Below are positions 8,152 to 17,337 of a stretch of 64,000 bases of DNA, piece after piece (positions within the stretch are counted from its first letter, which is position 1; each line of letters opens with the position of its first letter). The notes under the pieces are model-generated. The model was not told the origin of the DNA. It was given only the letters and a program-made list of their open reading frames with translations, and made no database searches. The translations under genes were made by a program, and so were the position numbers. The DNA is from Actinomycetota bacterium (GTDB lineage: Bacteria; Actinomycetota; Actinomycetes; S36-B12; UBA5976): contig JAPLBY010000011.1 of the NCBI GenBank assembly GCA_026392515.1, positions 1 to 64,000 of the forward strand, in the 5' to 3' direction.

Positions 8152-9042
8152 ATGCGTACCCGCCCTTTAGTCCCAATTGTTGCCGGTTTGGCATTAACGC
8201 TGACTGCATCTTCACTCCAGCCAGCACAAGCCAACACAACAGTAACCATCGTTGCAGTTGGAGATGTTGCTATGGCTCGAGGTGGACAGGCAAAAACTGC
8301 CGCGTTGACTAAGAATTTGAAACCGCAGCAAGTACTACTTATGGGCGACTTGGTTTACCAGAGTGGCACTGACAAAGAATTCAACAAATACTTTTTGCCC
8401 AAGTGGAAGAGTTTGTTGCCAATGACTTGGGCAGTTCCTGGCAATCATGAATATCGAACTGCTAATGCGGCAGGCTACCGAAATTTGATAGCTCAGAACT
8501 CAATGCCGGCAACAGGCGAAAATCTCTGGTGGGTTAAGCAAACGGGTGCCTGGTCTGTAATCGGATTAGATAGTGAAGTGCTGACGGGTGCAACTGGCGA
8601 TAAGCAAATTGAATTTCTTAAGCAGACTCTGCTTGATAACGATGGTCGCCCAACAATAGTTACCTGGCATCGACCTACTTTTTCCCGCGGATACCACGGC
8701 GATCAAACCGACACATCATCACTATGGAATTTAGTTAGTGCTGACAAAGATGTGAAGCTAGTTTTGTGGGGTCACGACCATAACTACGAACAAGTTGAGC
8801 GCACGGTACAAACCGGTACCGCAACCGAACATAAGGTCAACACAATTGTGGTCGGCACTGGTGGTGCAGATTTACGAAAGTGCAGCACTCCGAATATTCC
8901 TGGTGAATTAATCTGTGGAAAGAAGAACAATTTTGGAGTCCTGCAGTTAAAGCTTGAAGCTAACGGATACTCCTGGTCTTACCGAAATGCCAACGGCAAG
9001 AAGCTCGGGCGGCAATTAGATAGCGGAAGAGTTGATTTTTAG
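8152..9042 (+). CDS. Secreted metallophosphoesterase (purple-acid-phosphatase-like)
   Basis: 296-aa exported hydrolase. A Sec signal peptide is clear: Arg-containing start, hydrophobic core, probable cleavage after the AQA near residue 27. The calcineurin-like metallophosphoesterase motifs follow in order: VGDVAM (Asp38), MGDLVYQSG (Asp66), PGNHEY (Asn98, His99), TWHRPTF and the C-terminal WGHDHNYEQ. Metal ligands are therefore complete. It likely frees phosphate from organic esters outside the membrane; the substrate is not evident. It has a probable leaderless start and ends facing ychF, with a strong inverted repeat shared by both gene ends. Confidence 0.88.
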   Translation: MRTRPLVPIVAGLALTLTASSLQPAQANTTVTIVAVGDVAMARGGQAKTAALTKNLKPQQVLLMGDLVYQSGTDKEFNKYFLPKWKSLLPMTWAVPGNHEYRTANAAGYRNLIAQNSMPATGENLWWVKQTGAWSVIGLDSEVLTGATGDKQIEFLKQTLLDNDGRPTIVTWHRPTFSRGYHGDQTDTSSLWNLVSADKDVKLVLWGHDHNYEQVERTVQTGTATEHKVNTIVVGTGGADLRKCSTPNIPGELICGKKNNFGVLQLKLEANGYSWSYRNANGKKLGRQLDSGRVDF

Positions 9043-9087
9043 ATTTAACTGCACGTTGCTGTCTCTGAAATTCAGCGTTGCTCACTG

Positions 9088-9128
9088 GTTGAATTTCGAT
9101 TTAACTATACGTTAAATCGAAATTCAAC
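9088..9128. terminator. Bidirectional hairpin between phosphoesterase gene and ychF
   Basis: Perfect 18-bp inverted repeat with a 5-nt loop: left arm GTTGAATTTCGATTTAAC at 9088-9105, right arm at 9111-9128. The right arm is the coding sequence of the final residues VEFRFN of ychF; the left arm is an inverted copy of it lying past the stop codon. A small palindrome CTGAAATTCAG at 9065-9075 precedes it. It can terminate transcription from both sides. Confidence 0.7.
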
Positions 9129-10178
9129 AACATCCCCATCAGACATAACATACTCTTTGCCTTCCATGCGGACTTTGCCTTTGGACTTAGCTTCTGCCAC
9201 CGAACCCGCAGATACTAGATCTTCAAAAGCCACAATTTCGGCTTTAATAAATCCCTTTTGGAAATCAGTGTGAATTACTCCTGCAGCTTCTGGCGCGGTA
9301 GCTCCGACTGAAATTGTCCAGGCGCGAGATTCTTTTGGCCCAGCAGTTAAATAAGTTTGTAGCCCTAAGGTTTTAAATCCAACTCGAGACAAGATTGCAA
9401 TACCACTTTCCTGTTGCCCGACGGATTGCAAAAGTTCCAGCGCTTCGTCTTCAGGAAGCTCACCGAGTTCTGCTTCAAGTTTTGCATTCATGAAGACTGC
9501 TTCAACTGGGGCAACTAGCGCACTTAGCTCTTGCTTTAATGCATCGTCTGTTAACTCTTCTTCATCGAGATTAAATACGTACAAGAATGGCTTTGCAGTG
9601 AGCAGGAACAATTCGCGAATCGGTTCGTAATCAAGACCCGATTCAAAAATGGTCTTGCCTGAATTGAGAATTTCTACTGCCTTTTCTGCAGTAGCAAGTG
9701 ACTCTGCTTTCGACTTATCTAAGCGAGACTCTTTCAATAGACGTGGCATAGCTTTTTCCAGCGTCTGCATATCGGCCAAAATTAGTTCGGTATTAATGGT
9801 TTCAATGTCATCTTTGGGTGAGATCGCGCCATCGACGTGGACTACATCTGGATCTTTGAATGCTCGAATCACTTGGCAAATAGCTTCGGATTCGCGGATG
9901 TTTGCCAAGAACTTATTTCCTAGTCCTTCGCCTTCACTTGCGCCGCGAACAATTCCAGCAATATCTACGAAAGTCACTGTGGCTGGCAGAATGCGTTCTG
10001 AGCCGAAGATCTTCGCCAAAATTGGCAAGCGTGCATCTGGAACTTCAACTACGCCTGTGTTTGGTTCAATCGTGGCGAACGGATAATTAGCCGCCAGCAC
10101 ATTATTTTTCGTTAATGCATTAAAAAGAGTCGACTTTCCGACATTGGGTAATCCGACGATTCCGATAGTTAGGGCCAC
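9105..10178 (-). CDS. ychF: Ribosome-binding ATPase YchF (Obg family)
   Basis: 357-aa P-loop NTPase that binds the ribosome and prefers ATP. Motifs: Walker A GLPNVGKST at residues 8-16, VDIAGIVRGASEGEGLGNKFL, and in place of the GTP-specifying NKxD the YchF-type variant FNLDE; a C-terminal TGS domain (IHTDFQKGFIKAEIV) follows a helical insert. The start is a GTG at 10178 with TACGCT 8 nt upstream, slightly beyond the spacing seen at other leaderless starts in this window. Its last codons form one arm of an 18-bp hairpin. Confidence 0.96.
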   Translation of the reverse strand: MALTIGIVGLPNVGKSTLFNALTKNNVLAANYPFATIEPNTGVVEVPDARLPILAKIFGSERILPATVTFVDIAGIVRGASEGEGLGNKFLANIRESEAICQVIRAFKDPDVVHVDGAISPKDDIETINTELILADMQTLEKAMPRLLKESRLDKSKAESLATAEKAVEILNSGKTIFESGLDYEPIRELFLLTAKPFLYVFNLDEEELTDDALKQELSALVAPVEAVFMNAKLEAELGELPEDEALELLQSVGQQESGIAILSRVGFKTLGLQTYLTAGPKESRAWTISVGATAPEAAGVIHTDFQKGFIKAEIVAFEDLVSAGSVAEAKSKGKVRMEGKEYVMSDGDVVEFRFNV

Positions 10179-10232
10179 GGCACATAAGCGTAGCCGTATT
10201 TCAACCTTCCCCCGGACTCGGGCTTCACCCGA

Positions 10233-10238
10233 TACGTT
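10233..10238 (+). promoter_or_regulatory. -10 hexamer for leaderless membrane-protein gene
   Basis: TACGTT, 6 nt before the ATG at 10245; no Shine-Dalgarno. Confidence 0.45.
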
Positions 10239-10244
10239 TATTCC

Positions 10245-10655
10245 ATGGCAAACACAACAATCGAGCCACTAGATAGTGCCCCAGCCCAAATCGGTTGGAC
10301 TTATCCAGGCGTCATTATTTTGACGAGCGCGGCCATGATGGTTGTGATGGCGTTAGACATTATCTTTACTGGCGACATCGGAATTATTTCGAATATCGGC
10401 CTGGTAGTCGTTGGTCTAGTTGGCGCTATAAATGTGCGAACTGCAGATTATCAAGCAGCAATTTGGGTAGCCCCGATTGCCTGGGTAATTGCGCTACTAA
10501 CGACTGGTCAACTCGCGCCCATGCGCGGAGGATCATTTTTTCGCGAACAAGTTTTGCATCTTGCTTATGGGCTTGCGATGCACGCTTGGTGGATTCTCGG
10601 CGCTACTGCGCTAAGTGCCAGCGTCGCAATCTTTAGGCGCGGCCGGCAGCCTTAA
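10245..10655 (+). CDS. Small integral membrane protein, DUF6542-like
   Basis: 136-aa protein with about four hydrophobic helices (roughly residues 21-42, 45-63, 70-88 and 105-128) and a short basic tail RRGRQP. Length, topology and position between ychF and ispH/xseA fit the actinobacterial DUF6542 group; I did not see a motif that would prove it, and the function is unknown. It probably has a leaderless start. Its 3' end overlaps the convergent ispH gene by 23 nt. Confidence 0.7.
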   Translation: MANTTIEPLDSAPAQIGWTYPGVIILTSAAMMVVMALDIIFTGDIGIISNIGLVVVGLVGAINVRTADYQAAIWVAPIAWVIALLTTGQLAPMRGGSFFREQVLHLAYGLAMHAWWILGATALSASVAIFRRGRQP

Positions 10656-11598
10656 TGTCTCGGCGTAATTCTGGCGGTAGCGCAAAGATTAAGTGTTCTT
10701 CGATAGTTTCAACTTCTTCGACATCGGTGTAACCACGTTCGGCTAACCAAGCTAGAACGCTGTTCACTAAAATCTCAGGAACTGATGCACCGCTGGTAAG
10801 CCCAACTGTGTTAACACCTTCCATCCACGCTTCATCGATCTCACCAGCAAAATCAACGCGGTACGCAGCGCGAGCGCCTGCTTCTAATGCCACATCAACA
10901 AGTCGCACAGTGTTTGAAGAATTTGCCGATCCAACTACCAGCATTAAATCGCAAGCAAGAGAAATTTCCTTGACGGCTTTTTGGCGATTTTGGGTGGCAT
11001 AGCAAATGTCATCACTTGGTGGGTCCATCAAGTTAGGAAACTTGGCTCGCAATAGATCAACAGTCTCTAAAGTTTCATCAACTGAAAGTGTGGTTTGGGA
11101 AAGCCAAGCCACTGGTCGGGTGGGGTCAATTTCGATTTCCTGCACATGCGCTGGACCATCTACCAAAGTCATATTTTCTGGCGCTTCACCCATGGTGCCT
11201 TCGACTTCTTCGTGACCTTCGTGACCAATAAAAAGAATTTGGTAATCATCTGTAGCAAAGCGTCGTGCCTCAGAGTGAACTTTTGTAACCAACGGGCAAG
11301 TTGCATCAATTGTTTTTAGGTTTCGCTGGGCTGCTTCGTCGTGCACTGCCGGCGAAACTCCATGAGCGCTAAAGACGACCGTGGCGCCTTCGGGAACTTC
11401 GTCAGTTTCATTTACGAAAATGGCACCCTTGGCTTCAAGTTCGGTAACTACATACTTGTTATGAACAATTTCCTTGCGGACATAAATTGGTGCGCCATGG
11501 ACGTTCAAGGCTTTTTCAACAGTGACTACAGCTCGGTCTACACCAGCACAATATCCACGAGGCTTTGCCAGTAGGACTTTTTTCTTAGTTTCACTCAC
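10633..11598 (-). CDS. ispH: 4-hydroxy-3-methylbut-2-enyl diphosphate reductase IspH
   Basis: Last step of the MEP pathway: reduces HMBPP to IPP and DMAPP using a [4Fe-4S] cluster. 321 aa. The three cluster cysteines lie in [23 protein letters not shown] and [11 protein letters not shown]; substrate residues such as FSAHGV, the [10 protein letters not shown] region and [10 protein letters not shown] are present. The GTG start at 11598 is supported by TACGAT 6 nt upstream; the spacer AGGAGA looks like a Shine-Dalgarno but abuts the start, too close to work as one. It supplies precursors for the isoprenyl transferase gene at 17338. Confidence 0.97.
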   Translation of the reverse strand: MSETKKKVLLAKPRGYCAGVDRAVVTVEKALNVHGAPIYVRKEIVHNKYVVTELEAKGAIFVNETDEVPEGATVVFSAHGVSPAVHDEAAQRNLKTIDATCPLVTKVHSEARRFATDDYQILFIGHEGHEEVEGTMGEAPENMTLVDGPAHVQEIEIDPTRPVAWLSQTTLSVDETLETVDLLRAKFPNLMDPPSDDICYATQNRQKAVKEISLACDLMLVVGSANSSNTVRLVDVALEAGARAAYRVDFAGEIDEAWMEGVNTVGLTSGASVPEILVNSVLAWLAERGYTDVEEVETIEEHLIFALPPELRRDIKAAGRA

Positions 11599-11604
11599 TC
11601 TCCT

Positions 11605-11610
11605 ATCGTA
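11605..11610 (-). promoter_or_regulatory. -10 hexamer for leaderless ispH
   Basis: TACGAT, 6 nt before the GTG start at 11598. Confidence 0.5.
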
Positions 11611-11657
11611 AGCCCGCGCCTCCCCTCTCGCTTTCTGGCATTAGGCACAATAGATCC

Positions 11658-12881
11658 ATGGACCAGACAGAACCAGCAAAGCCCGGACTCGATCCAGAGA
11701 CCCCGCTGGCTGTCCATTCAGTTAGCACCATGATTGGTGAATATATTGGTCGACTTGGAACTATTTGGATTGAAGGCCAGCTAGCCGAAGTTAACCCACG
11801 AAAAGGCCTAACTTATCTATCACTTCGCGATACTGATCGTGATGTTTCATTGTCACTTTACGTAGCCTCTGGCGTTATGGATTCGCTTGCCACCACGGTC
11901 GAACAAGGAAGTCGAGTCCTAGTTCAAGTAAAAGCCGACTGGTGGGCTAAACGTGGCTCATTGCAATTCAAAGTTTTGCAAATGCGTGCCGTGGGTATCG
12001 GCGAACTTATGGCTCGGCTTGAAGCGTTACGAAATCTATTGGCTGCTGAAGGGCTATTTAACGAAGATCGCAAAAAGCCGTTGCCGTTTTTACCACGGCG
12101 AATCGGTTTGATTTGCGGACAAGCCAGCGATGCCATGCACGATGTGATTGAGAATGCCAAACGTCGTTGGCCTGATGTTCAGTTTGAAGTACGTGAAGTT
12201 GCAGTCCAAGGAGTCAATTGCGTTAAGCAAGTAAGTGCTGCACTTACTGAACTTGATGCAATCTCTGACATTGATGTAATTGTGATTGCTCGTGGTGGTG
12301 GCGCTTTTGAAGATTTATTGCCATTTAGCGATGAGTCATTGATTCGGGTCGTTGCGGGAATAGACACTCCAGTAGTAGCTGCGATTGGTCATGAAGAAGA
12401 CAGGCCACTAATTGACTATGTTGCGGACTATCGCGCTTCAACTCCAACGGACGCTGCGCGCAAAATAGTTCCCGATGTGCTGCAAGAAATCTCAGATCTA
12501 AGAAACGCTAGAGCCAGACTTCAAACTTTAGTATCAACCAGAATAACACGGCTTGAGCAACAGCTTGCACTAACTAGAAGCCGTCCCGCTCTGGCTTCGC
12601 CAGCCACTTTGATAACTCAGCGTCTAAGCGACAACAATGTTGTGCGCACGGCAATGCATGTGAAAGTGAAAAGCTTTATTGCACTTGAAAGTGCATATTT
12701 AACTGGAGCTCAAGGCACTCTGCGCGCACTGTCGCCACAAGGGACATTAGAGCGTGGGTTTTCAATTGTCAGAGATTCCCAAAATGTGATTGTAAAAAGC
12801 GCTGAAGCGGTTTTCGCAGGCGATGAACTTCGAATTAAGTTTGCGAATGGTGATATTGTCACGCGAGTTGAAGAGGTTTAA
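11658..12881 (+). CDS. xseA: Exodeoxyribonuclease VII large subunit
   Basis: 407-aa catalytic subunit of ExoVII, which degrades single-stranded DNA from both ends to oligonucleotides. An N-terminal OB-fold (IWIEGQLAEVNPRKGLTYLSLRDTDRDVSLSLYV) precedes the catalytic core with the conserved IVIARGGGAFEDLLPFSDE and AAIGHEEDRPLIDYVADYRASTPTDAA segments, then a coiled region that binds XseB. A CACAAT sits 6 nt before the ATG at 11658, close to but not matching the TANNNT pattern. It converges on xseB with a 4-nt overlap, so the two subunits are on opposite strands and cannot be one operon, unlike many bacteria. Confidence 0.96.
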   Translation: MDQTEPAKPGLDPETPLAVHSVSTMIGEYIGRLGTIWIEGQLAEVNPRKGLTYLSLRDTDRDVSLSLYVASGVMDSLATTVEQGSRVLVQVKADWWAKRGSLQFKVLQMRAVGIGELMARLEALRNLLAAEGLFNEDRKKPLPFLPRRIGLICGQASDAMHDVIENAKRRWPDVQFEVREVAVQGVNCVKQVSAALTELDAISDIDVIVIARGGGAFEDLLPFSDESLIRVVAGIDTPVVAAIGHEEDRPLIDYVADYRASTPTDAARKIVPDVLQEISDLRNARARLQTLVSTRITRLEQQLALTRSRPALASPATLITQRLSDNNVVRTAMHVKVKSFIALESAYLTGAQGTLRALSPQGTLERGFSIVRDSQNVIVKSAEAVFAGDELRIKFANGDIVTRVEEV

Positions 12882-13093
12882 TCCTCGTCAGATTTACTTG
12901 GGCGCAAAGCTTCCAGCCTGGCTTTAGCTCCAGCAAGTCGTTCTTCGCAAATTGCTGCGAGCTTTTCGCCTTGCTCCCACAAATTGACCATGTCATCAAG
13001 CGGGAGATCTTTGTCTTCAAGACGTGTGACAATTTCGTCTAACTGAGATTTGGCTGTCTCGTAAGACAGTTCTGCAGATTGATCCTTTGCCAT
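12878..13093 (-). CDS. xseB: Exodeoxyribonuclease VII small subunit
   Basis: 71-aa helical subunit that packs onto XseA; ExoVII needs several copies. The family signature LSYETAKSQLDEIVTRLEDKDLPLDDMVNLWEQGEKLAA (two helices with conserved LE and WEQG) is complete. The start ATG at 13093 comes 9 nt after the stop codon of the upstream DUF4245-like gene, whose TAG is part of TAGAAT 6 nt before the ATG. Its end overlaps the xseA stop by 4 nt on the opposite strand. Confidence 0.94.
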   Translation of the reverse strand: MAKDQSAELSYETAKSQLDEIVTRLEDKDLPLDDMVNLWEQGEKLAAICEERLAGAKARLEALRPSKSDED

Positions 13094-13099
13094 AGAAAG

Positions 13100-13105
13100 A
13101 TTCTA
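13100..13105 (-). promoter_or_regulatory. -10 hexamer for leaderless xseB, overlapping upstream stop codon
   Basis: TAGAAT, 6 nt before the ATG at 13093. TAG at 13103-13105 ends the preceding gene. No Shine-Dalgarno in the spacer CTTTCT. Confidence 0.5.
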
Positions 13106-13648
13106 CGGTTTTGCTGGCACTAAAGATTCGGTGAATCGCAAAAGTTCATCCCATTGCGCAGTACCCGAAACTATGGATGTCAGATCGCCTTCAGTCTTTA
13201 CAAAGGCTCGAGTAAGGGGCTTATCGATTTCACACTTCTGCCAGGTTGCGCCATTTATAGTTGCCGTTGATTCACAGATCGCACTGTTGGTTGCCGGCGC
13301 AACTACTTTTCCTTTGGGGCCATCACTTTGCCAAAGTGAGACATATTCGCCAGCCGAGGTTTGGAATCCCAAAATCCAACGGATGTCACCAGCGTCGCCA
13401 TAGGACTCAGGCTCGAGTCGAGCACTGGTCGCTTGATATCCAGCCGGCAAAGTTTTAGGAATTGAAATTGGCCAAGTTTGGGCGATGACTGCGCTGGCAA
13501 CGGCAGTTTCGTAATCCACCTGCTGCTTAACTTCTTCCTGTGGCCGCCAAGCAATCAACATAATTACACCAACAGTTGCAATTACTGCGCCCATTGATAG
13601 CACCATGTCCCAGGCAGTTTCCCGCCCTCTTGGTTTTTTGTTAGCCAT
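13103..13648 (-). CDS. DUF4245-like membrane-anchored protein
   Basis: 181-aa protein with one N-terminal transmembrane helix (about residues 14-31) after a basic KKPRGRE stretch, then an extracytoplasmic domain with LPAGYQATSARLEPE, WILGFQTSAGEYVSLWQSDG and two cysteines. The layout, the Trp-rich pattern and the neighbourhood (xseB and class I fumarase) match the actinobacterial DUF4245 family, whose function is unknown. CAAAAT lies 6 nt before the ATG, similar to the leaderless pattern but without the TA. Confidence 0.8.
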   Translation of the reverse strand: MANKKPRGRETAWDMVLSMGAVIATVGVIMLIAWRPQEEVKQQVDYETAVASAVIAQTWPISIPKTLPAGYQATSARLEPESYGDAGDIRWILGFQTSAGEYVSLWQSDGPKGKVVAPATNSAICESTATINGATWQKCEIDKPLTRAFVKTEGDLTSIVSGTAQWDELLRFTESLVPAKP

Positions 13649-13720
13649 ACCTCTATTTTGCCTGCTTTAGCTAAAGTTCGCTCTCGCGCGGTCCCTTCGG
13701 TCCGACTTCGCAAAACGGAT

Positions 13721-13726
13721 TAGGCT
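13721..13726 (+). promoter_or_regulatory. -10 hexamer for leaderless fumarase gene
   Basis: TAGGCT, 6 nt before the ATG at 13733; the same hexamer and spacing occur before guaA. No Shine-Dalgarno. Confidence 0.5.
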
Positions 13727-13732
13727 AACCAT

Positions 13733-15397
13733 ATGAGCTCGTTTAACTACACCGAAATCCTGCCACTTGCGCACAATGAACCCGAGTATCGCCTAGTTAC
13801 CACTGAAGGAATTACTACTACGACAGTTGGCGAGCGGACATTTCTCAACATTGATGACAGTGTTCTGGAAAAGGTTGCCTACGAAGCAATTCATGACATT
13901 TCGCACTACTTGAGAACCAGCCATCTTGAACAGCTCAAGAAAATCATTGACGATCCAACTGCTTCACCCAACGACAGATTTGTCGCAATCGATTTAATGA
14001 AGAATGCCAACATTGCAGCTGGTGGCATCTTGCCAATGTGCCAAGACACTGGCACCGCAATTGTTTCTGCCAAGCGAGGATCGCAAATTCTGACGCAGGG
14101 TCCAGATGAAGTTGCAATTAGTCGTGGCATTTACGATGCCTACCAAAAACTAAACCTTCGCTACTCCCAGCTTTCGCCTATGAATATGTGGGATGAGAAA
14201 AATACTGGCGATAACTTGCCAGCTCAAATTGAAATCTATTCCGACACAAAGCCTGGACATGAAAATTCTTATGAAATGTTGTTCATTGCCAAAGGCGGCG
14301 GTAGTGCAAACAAGAGTTACTTGTACCAAGAAACTAAAGCAGTTTTGAATCAAGAGAGTTTCTTGCGGTTCATGGATGAGAAGTTACGACTTATTGGAAC
14401 TTCGGCCTGCCCGCCATATCACTTGGCAATTGTTGTTGGCGGCACCAGCGCTGAATACGCTTTGAAAGTTTCTAAGTTGGCCAGCACCAAGTATTTAGAC
14501 ACACTACCAACTGAGGGTGGCCCAGACGGAAATGGCTATCGCGATCTTGAGATGGAAGCCGAGATTCTCAAGCTCACCCAGAACTTTGGAATCGGTGCGC
14601 AATTCGGCGGTAAATACTTCTGTCATGACGTTCGAGTAATTCGCTTGCCTCGACACGGTGCTTCCTGTCCGATTGCTATCGCAGTTTCTTGTTCAGCAGA
14701 TCGACAGGCACTTGTGAAGATTGATGCTACAGGCGCTTATATTGAAAAGCTAGAAACTGATCCAGCACGTTTTCTGCCAGAAATCACAGATGAGCATTTA
14801 GATGACGATGTCATCAACATTGACTTAACTCGACCAATGTCGGAAATTCGAGAAACGCTTTCCAAGCTTTCAGTAAAAACTAGAGTTTCACTAACGGGTC
14901 CGCTCATCGTCGCTCGCGACTTAGCCCACGCCAAGATTCTCGAAATGCTTGATCGCGGCGAAGATATGCCGCAGTACTTTAAAGATCACGCGGTTTACTA
15001 TGCCGGCCCTGCCAAGACACCAGAAGGTTATGCCTCTGGTTCATTTGGACCGACAACAGCAGGTCGCATGGATGCTTATGTTGATCGCTTCCAAAAAGCT
15101 GGTGGCTCATTTGTCATGCTGGCAAAAGGAAATCGAAGCGATGCTGTTACTAAAGCCTGTCAGGCAAATGGTGGGTTCTACCTAGGCTCAATTGGTGGAC
15201 CAGCTGCTCGACTCGCAAAAGACAACATCAAGAAAGTTGAAGTTTTAGATTTTCCTGAAATGGGAATGGAAGCAGTTTGGAAAATTGAAGTTGAGAACTT
15301 CCCTGCCTTCGTCGTTGTTGACGATAAGGGAAACGACTTCTTTGCCGAAACTTTGCGCCCGATCGCTTTGAACATTCCAATTGGTCCACCTAAGTAG
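13733..15397 (+). CDS. Class I fumarate hydratase (iron-sulfur type)
   Basis: 554-aa [4Fe-4S] fumarase of the FumA/FumB type, hydrating fumarate to malate. The N-terminal alpha-type domain has [13 protein letters not shown] and the cluster cysteines appear in [23 protein letters not shown] and the intervening [14 protein letters not shown] region; the C-terminal beta-type domain carries [33 protein letters not shown] split across two segments. No class II FumC is in this window. It acts with the succinate dehydrogenase and malate dehydrogenase encoded further right. Oxygen-sensitive clusters would make this step vulnerable to oxidative stress (family knowledge). Confidence 0.96.
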   Translation: MSSFNYTEILPLAHNEPEYRLVTTEGITTTTVGERTFLNIDDSVLEKVAYEAIHDISHYLRTSHLEQLKKIIDDPTASPNDRFVAIDLMKNANIAAGGILPMCQDTGTAIVSAKRGSQILTQGPDEVAISRGIYDAYQKLNLRYSQLSPMNMWDEKNTGDNLPAQIEIYSDTKPGHENSYEMLFIAKGGGSANKSYLYQETKAVLNQESFLRFMDEKLRLIGTSACPPYHLAIVVGGTSAEYALKVSKLASTKYLDTLPTEGGPDGNGYRDLEMEAEILKLTQNFGIGAQFGGKYFCHDVRVIRLPRHGASCPIAIAVSCSADRQALVKIDATGAYIEKLETDPARFLPEITDEHLDDDVINIDLTRPMSEIRETLSKLSVKTRVSLTGPLIVARDLAHAKILEMLDRGEDMPQYFKDHAVYYAGPAKTPEGYASGSFGPTTAGRMDAYVDRFQKAGGSFVMLAKGNRSDAVTKACQANGGFYLGSIGGPAARLAKDNIKKVEVLDFPEMGMEAVWKIEVENFPAFVVVDDKGNDFFAETLRPIALNIPIGPPK

Positions 15398-15400
15398 GTT

Positions 15401-15811
15401 TTAGGGTTTGAAGTTTTTGGCTGGTGGCCAAGGGCTCCAGCCGCGAGCTAGCCACCCTTTGTAGGCGACCAAATCTTGCTCCATGCAGGTTGCTTTACTT
15501 GCTTTTGAGGCGTACTTCTTGCCACCGTAGGTTTTCCAGAATCCAGCATTCATTTGCCAAGTTCCTTGATACTTTCCATTTCCGCCTGTTGATTTGCAGT
15601 TGTTATTAGATTCAACTTTTTTCAAGTATTTGGCAGTCGGTGAATTAACCCAAACTTCAAATGAAATCTTCTTGCGCTCTTCTTTAGAAAGATTGCGAGT
15701 TGGATCTTCAGCGCTTTTAACTATTGCTGAGTTAACCGGTCCAGCTAATGCTGGTGTCGGCAGGAGAACGCTCAGCGTAAGCGCGGGAGAAAGCCAAATT
15801 CGTTTTTTCAT
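15401..15811 (-). CDS. Small secreted transglycosylase, Rpf-like
   Basis: 136-aa exported protein: basic start KKR, hydrophobic core, probable cleavage after ALA near residue 23. The C-terminal domain (residues 57-125) looks like a minimal lysozyme-fold transglycosylase related to resuscitation-promoting factors: catalytic-type Glu67 in YLKKVESNNNC, then GNGKYQGTWQMNAGFWKTYGG, with Cys72 and Cys109 placed to form a disulfide. No LysM, SH3 or G5 attachment domain is present. It would cleave peptidoglycan glycan strands, helping growth or separation. The family link is by motif pattern, not strong identity. Confidence 0.75.
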   Translation of the reverse strand: MKKRIWLSPALTLSVLLPTPALAGPVNSAIVKSAEDPTRNLSKEERKKISFEVWVNSPTAKYLKKVESNNNCKSTGGNGKYQGTWQMNAGFWKTYGGKKYASKASKATCMEQDLVAYKGWLARGWSPWPPAKNFKP

Positions 15812-15844
15812 AACACTATTTAGGTTAACAAACGATATTTCGAA

Positions 15845-17152
15845 TTAGGCAGGCAGGTCTTCAAGCATTTCTGTAACGAGCGCTGCGATTGGTGAGCGCT
15901 CTGATCTATTCAGTGTTACGTGCGCAAACAATGGGTGGCCCTTTAGTTTTTCCACAACTGCTACTACACCATCGTGTCTACCAACTCGTAAGTTATCTCG
16001 CTGCGCAACATCGTGAGTTAACACAACTCGACTGTCTTTTCCAATGCGCGACAAAACCGTAAGCAATACATTTCGCTCAAGGGACTGTGCTTCATCAACG
16101 ATTACGAACGTGTCGTGTAGTGAACGACCTCGGATGTGAGTGAGTGGCAGGACTTCTAACATCCCACGTTCTAGAATCTCATCGATTACATCGCCAGAAG
16201 TCACTGCGGACAAAGTGTCAAAGACAGCTTGTGCCCAAGGAGACATTTTTTCATTTTCATTACCTGGCAAGTATCCAAGTTCTTGACCACCAACGGCATA
16301 CAACGGACGGAATATCACAACTTTGCGATGTTGTTGGCGCTCCATGACAGCTTCTAAGCCAGCGCATAATGCCAAAGCACTCTTGCCGGTTCCAGCTCTG
16401 CCACCGAGAGAAACGATTCCAATATCTGGATCGAGTAACAAGTCCAATGCGATTCGTTGCTCAGCACTTCGCCCATGCAAACCAAAAGCTTCACGATCTC
16501 CACGGATTAATTGCAATCTCTTATCTGGTGTCACTCGAGCCAATGCGCTACCCCGATCACTGGAAAGAACAATTCCGGTGTGACATGGATGCTCTCGCGC
16601 ACTTTCGTGATCGATAATTTCGCCACTGTAAAGATCATCAATTTCTGCGGCACTAACTGTTGCCTCGGCCATACCAGTCCAGCCACTTGAAGGCACGATC
16701 TCGGCGCGATACTCCTGGGCTTCTAATCCAACGGCCGAAGCTTTAACGCGAAGTGGCAAGTCTTTGCTTACCAAAACTACGTCGCAGCCTTCACTTGAAA
16801 GATTCTTAGCGACCGAAAGGATTCGGGTGTCGTTATCCCCTAACCGAAAACCGGCTGGCAAAATTTCTGAGTTGGTGTGATTCAGTTCAACCCTAAGTAC
16901 GCCACCTTTATCTCCAAGTGGCAGCGGAGCATCTAGGCGTCCATATTTGATTCGCAAGTCATCGAGACTTCGCAGTGCCGAACGGGCAAAGTATCCCAGT
17001 TCGGGATGGGTGCGCTTAGATTCCAGTTCCGTTATTACGACAACTGGAATGACAACTTCGTGTTCATCAAATCGAAACAGGGCACTCGGGTCAGAAAGCA
17101 AGACGCTGGTATCCAAAACATACGTGCGCTTTTGAGTGTTCGATTCGGTCAC
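15845..17152 (-). CDS. PhoH family protein with PIN domain (PhoH2 type)
   Basis: 435-aa two-domain protein. N-terminal PIN ribonuclease domain starts [16 protein letters not shown] with conserved acidic residues ([23 protein letters not shown]); the C-terminal PhoH ATPase domain has Walker [14 protein letters not shown] and Walker B region [10 protein letters not shown]. Such PIN-PhoH proteins in actinobacteria unwind and cleave RNA (established for mycobacterial PhoH2). No upstream antitoxin-like small gene is seen: 17153-17337 has no supported coding sequence. The GTG start at 17152 has only a weak GGGG upstream. Confidence 0.93.
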   Translation of the reverse strand: MTESNTQKRTYVLDTSVLLSDPSALFRFDEHEVVIPVVVITELESKRTHPELGYFARSALRSLDDLRIKYGRLDAPLPLGDKGGVLRVELNHTNSEILPAGFRLGDNDTRILSVAKNLSSEGCDVVLVSKDLPLRVKASAVGLEAQEYRAEIVPSSGWTGMAEATVSAAEIDDLYSGEIIDHESAREHPCHTGIVLSSDRGSALARVTPDKRLQLIRGDREAFGLHGRSAEQRIALDLLLDPDIGIVSLGGRAGTGKSALALCAGLEAVMERQQHRKVVIFRPLYAVGGQELGYLPGNENEKMSPWAQAVFDTLSAVTSGDVIDEILERGMLEVLPLTHIRGRSLHDTFVIVDEAQSLERNVLLTVLSRIGKDSRVVLTHDVAQRDNLRVGRHDGVVAVVEKLKGHPLFAHVTLNRSERSPIAALVTEMLEDLPA

Positions 17153-17324
17153 GAGCTCACCCCAGATTTTCAGATTTATCCTTGGGAAGGCTCGGAATTG
17201 CCCGATATGAATGACCGTATTCCTGCAGTTGATATTGCTTGGTCAGACACGCCGTATCGAAGAGTTGCTAATGGGTTAATTTCTTAAGAATTACGGGGAT
17301 GTATGGCTAACTTTAGCAATCTAC

Positions 17325-17330
17325 TAATCT
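17325..17330 (+). promoter_or_regulatory. -10 hexamer for leaderless isoprenyl transferase gene
   Basis: TAATCT, 7 nt before the ATG at 17338; no Shine-Dalgarno in the spacer. Confidence 0.5.
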
Positions 17331-17337
17331 TGGGCGC

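Noticed and set aside
12878-12890. Hairpin GAGG/CCTC at the xseA-xseB junction as a terminator
   Set aside because: Only 4 bp of stem; not distinguishable from chance.
17006-17287. 93-codon plus-strand frame running out of the phoH-like gene into the gap before the isoprenyl transferase
   Set aside because: Most of it is antisense to the PIN domain, it has no ribosome-binding site and the tail has no recognisable motif. The 17153-17337 gap holds no supported gene.
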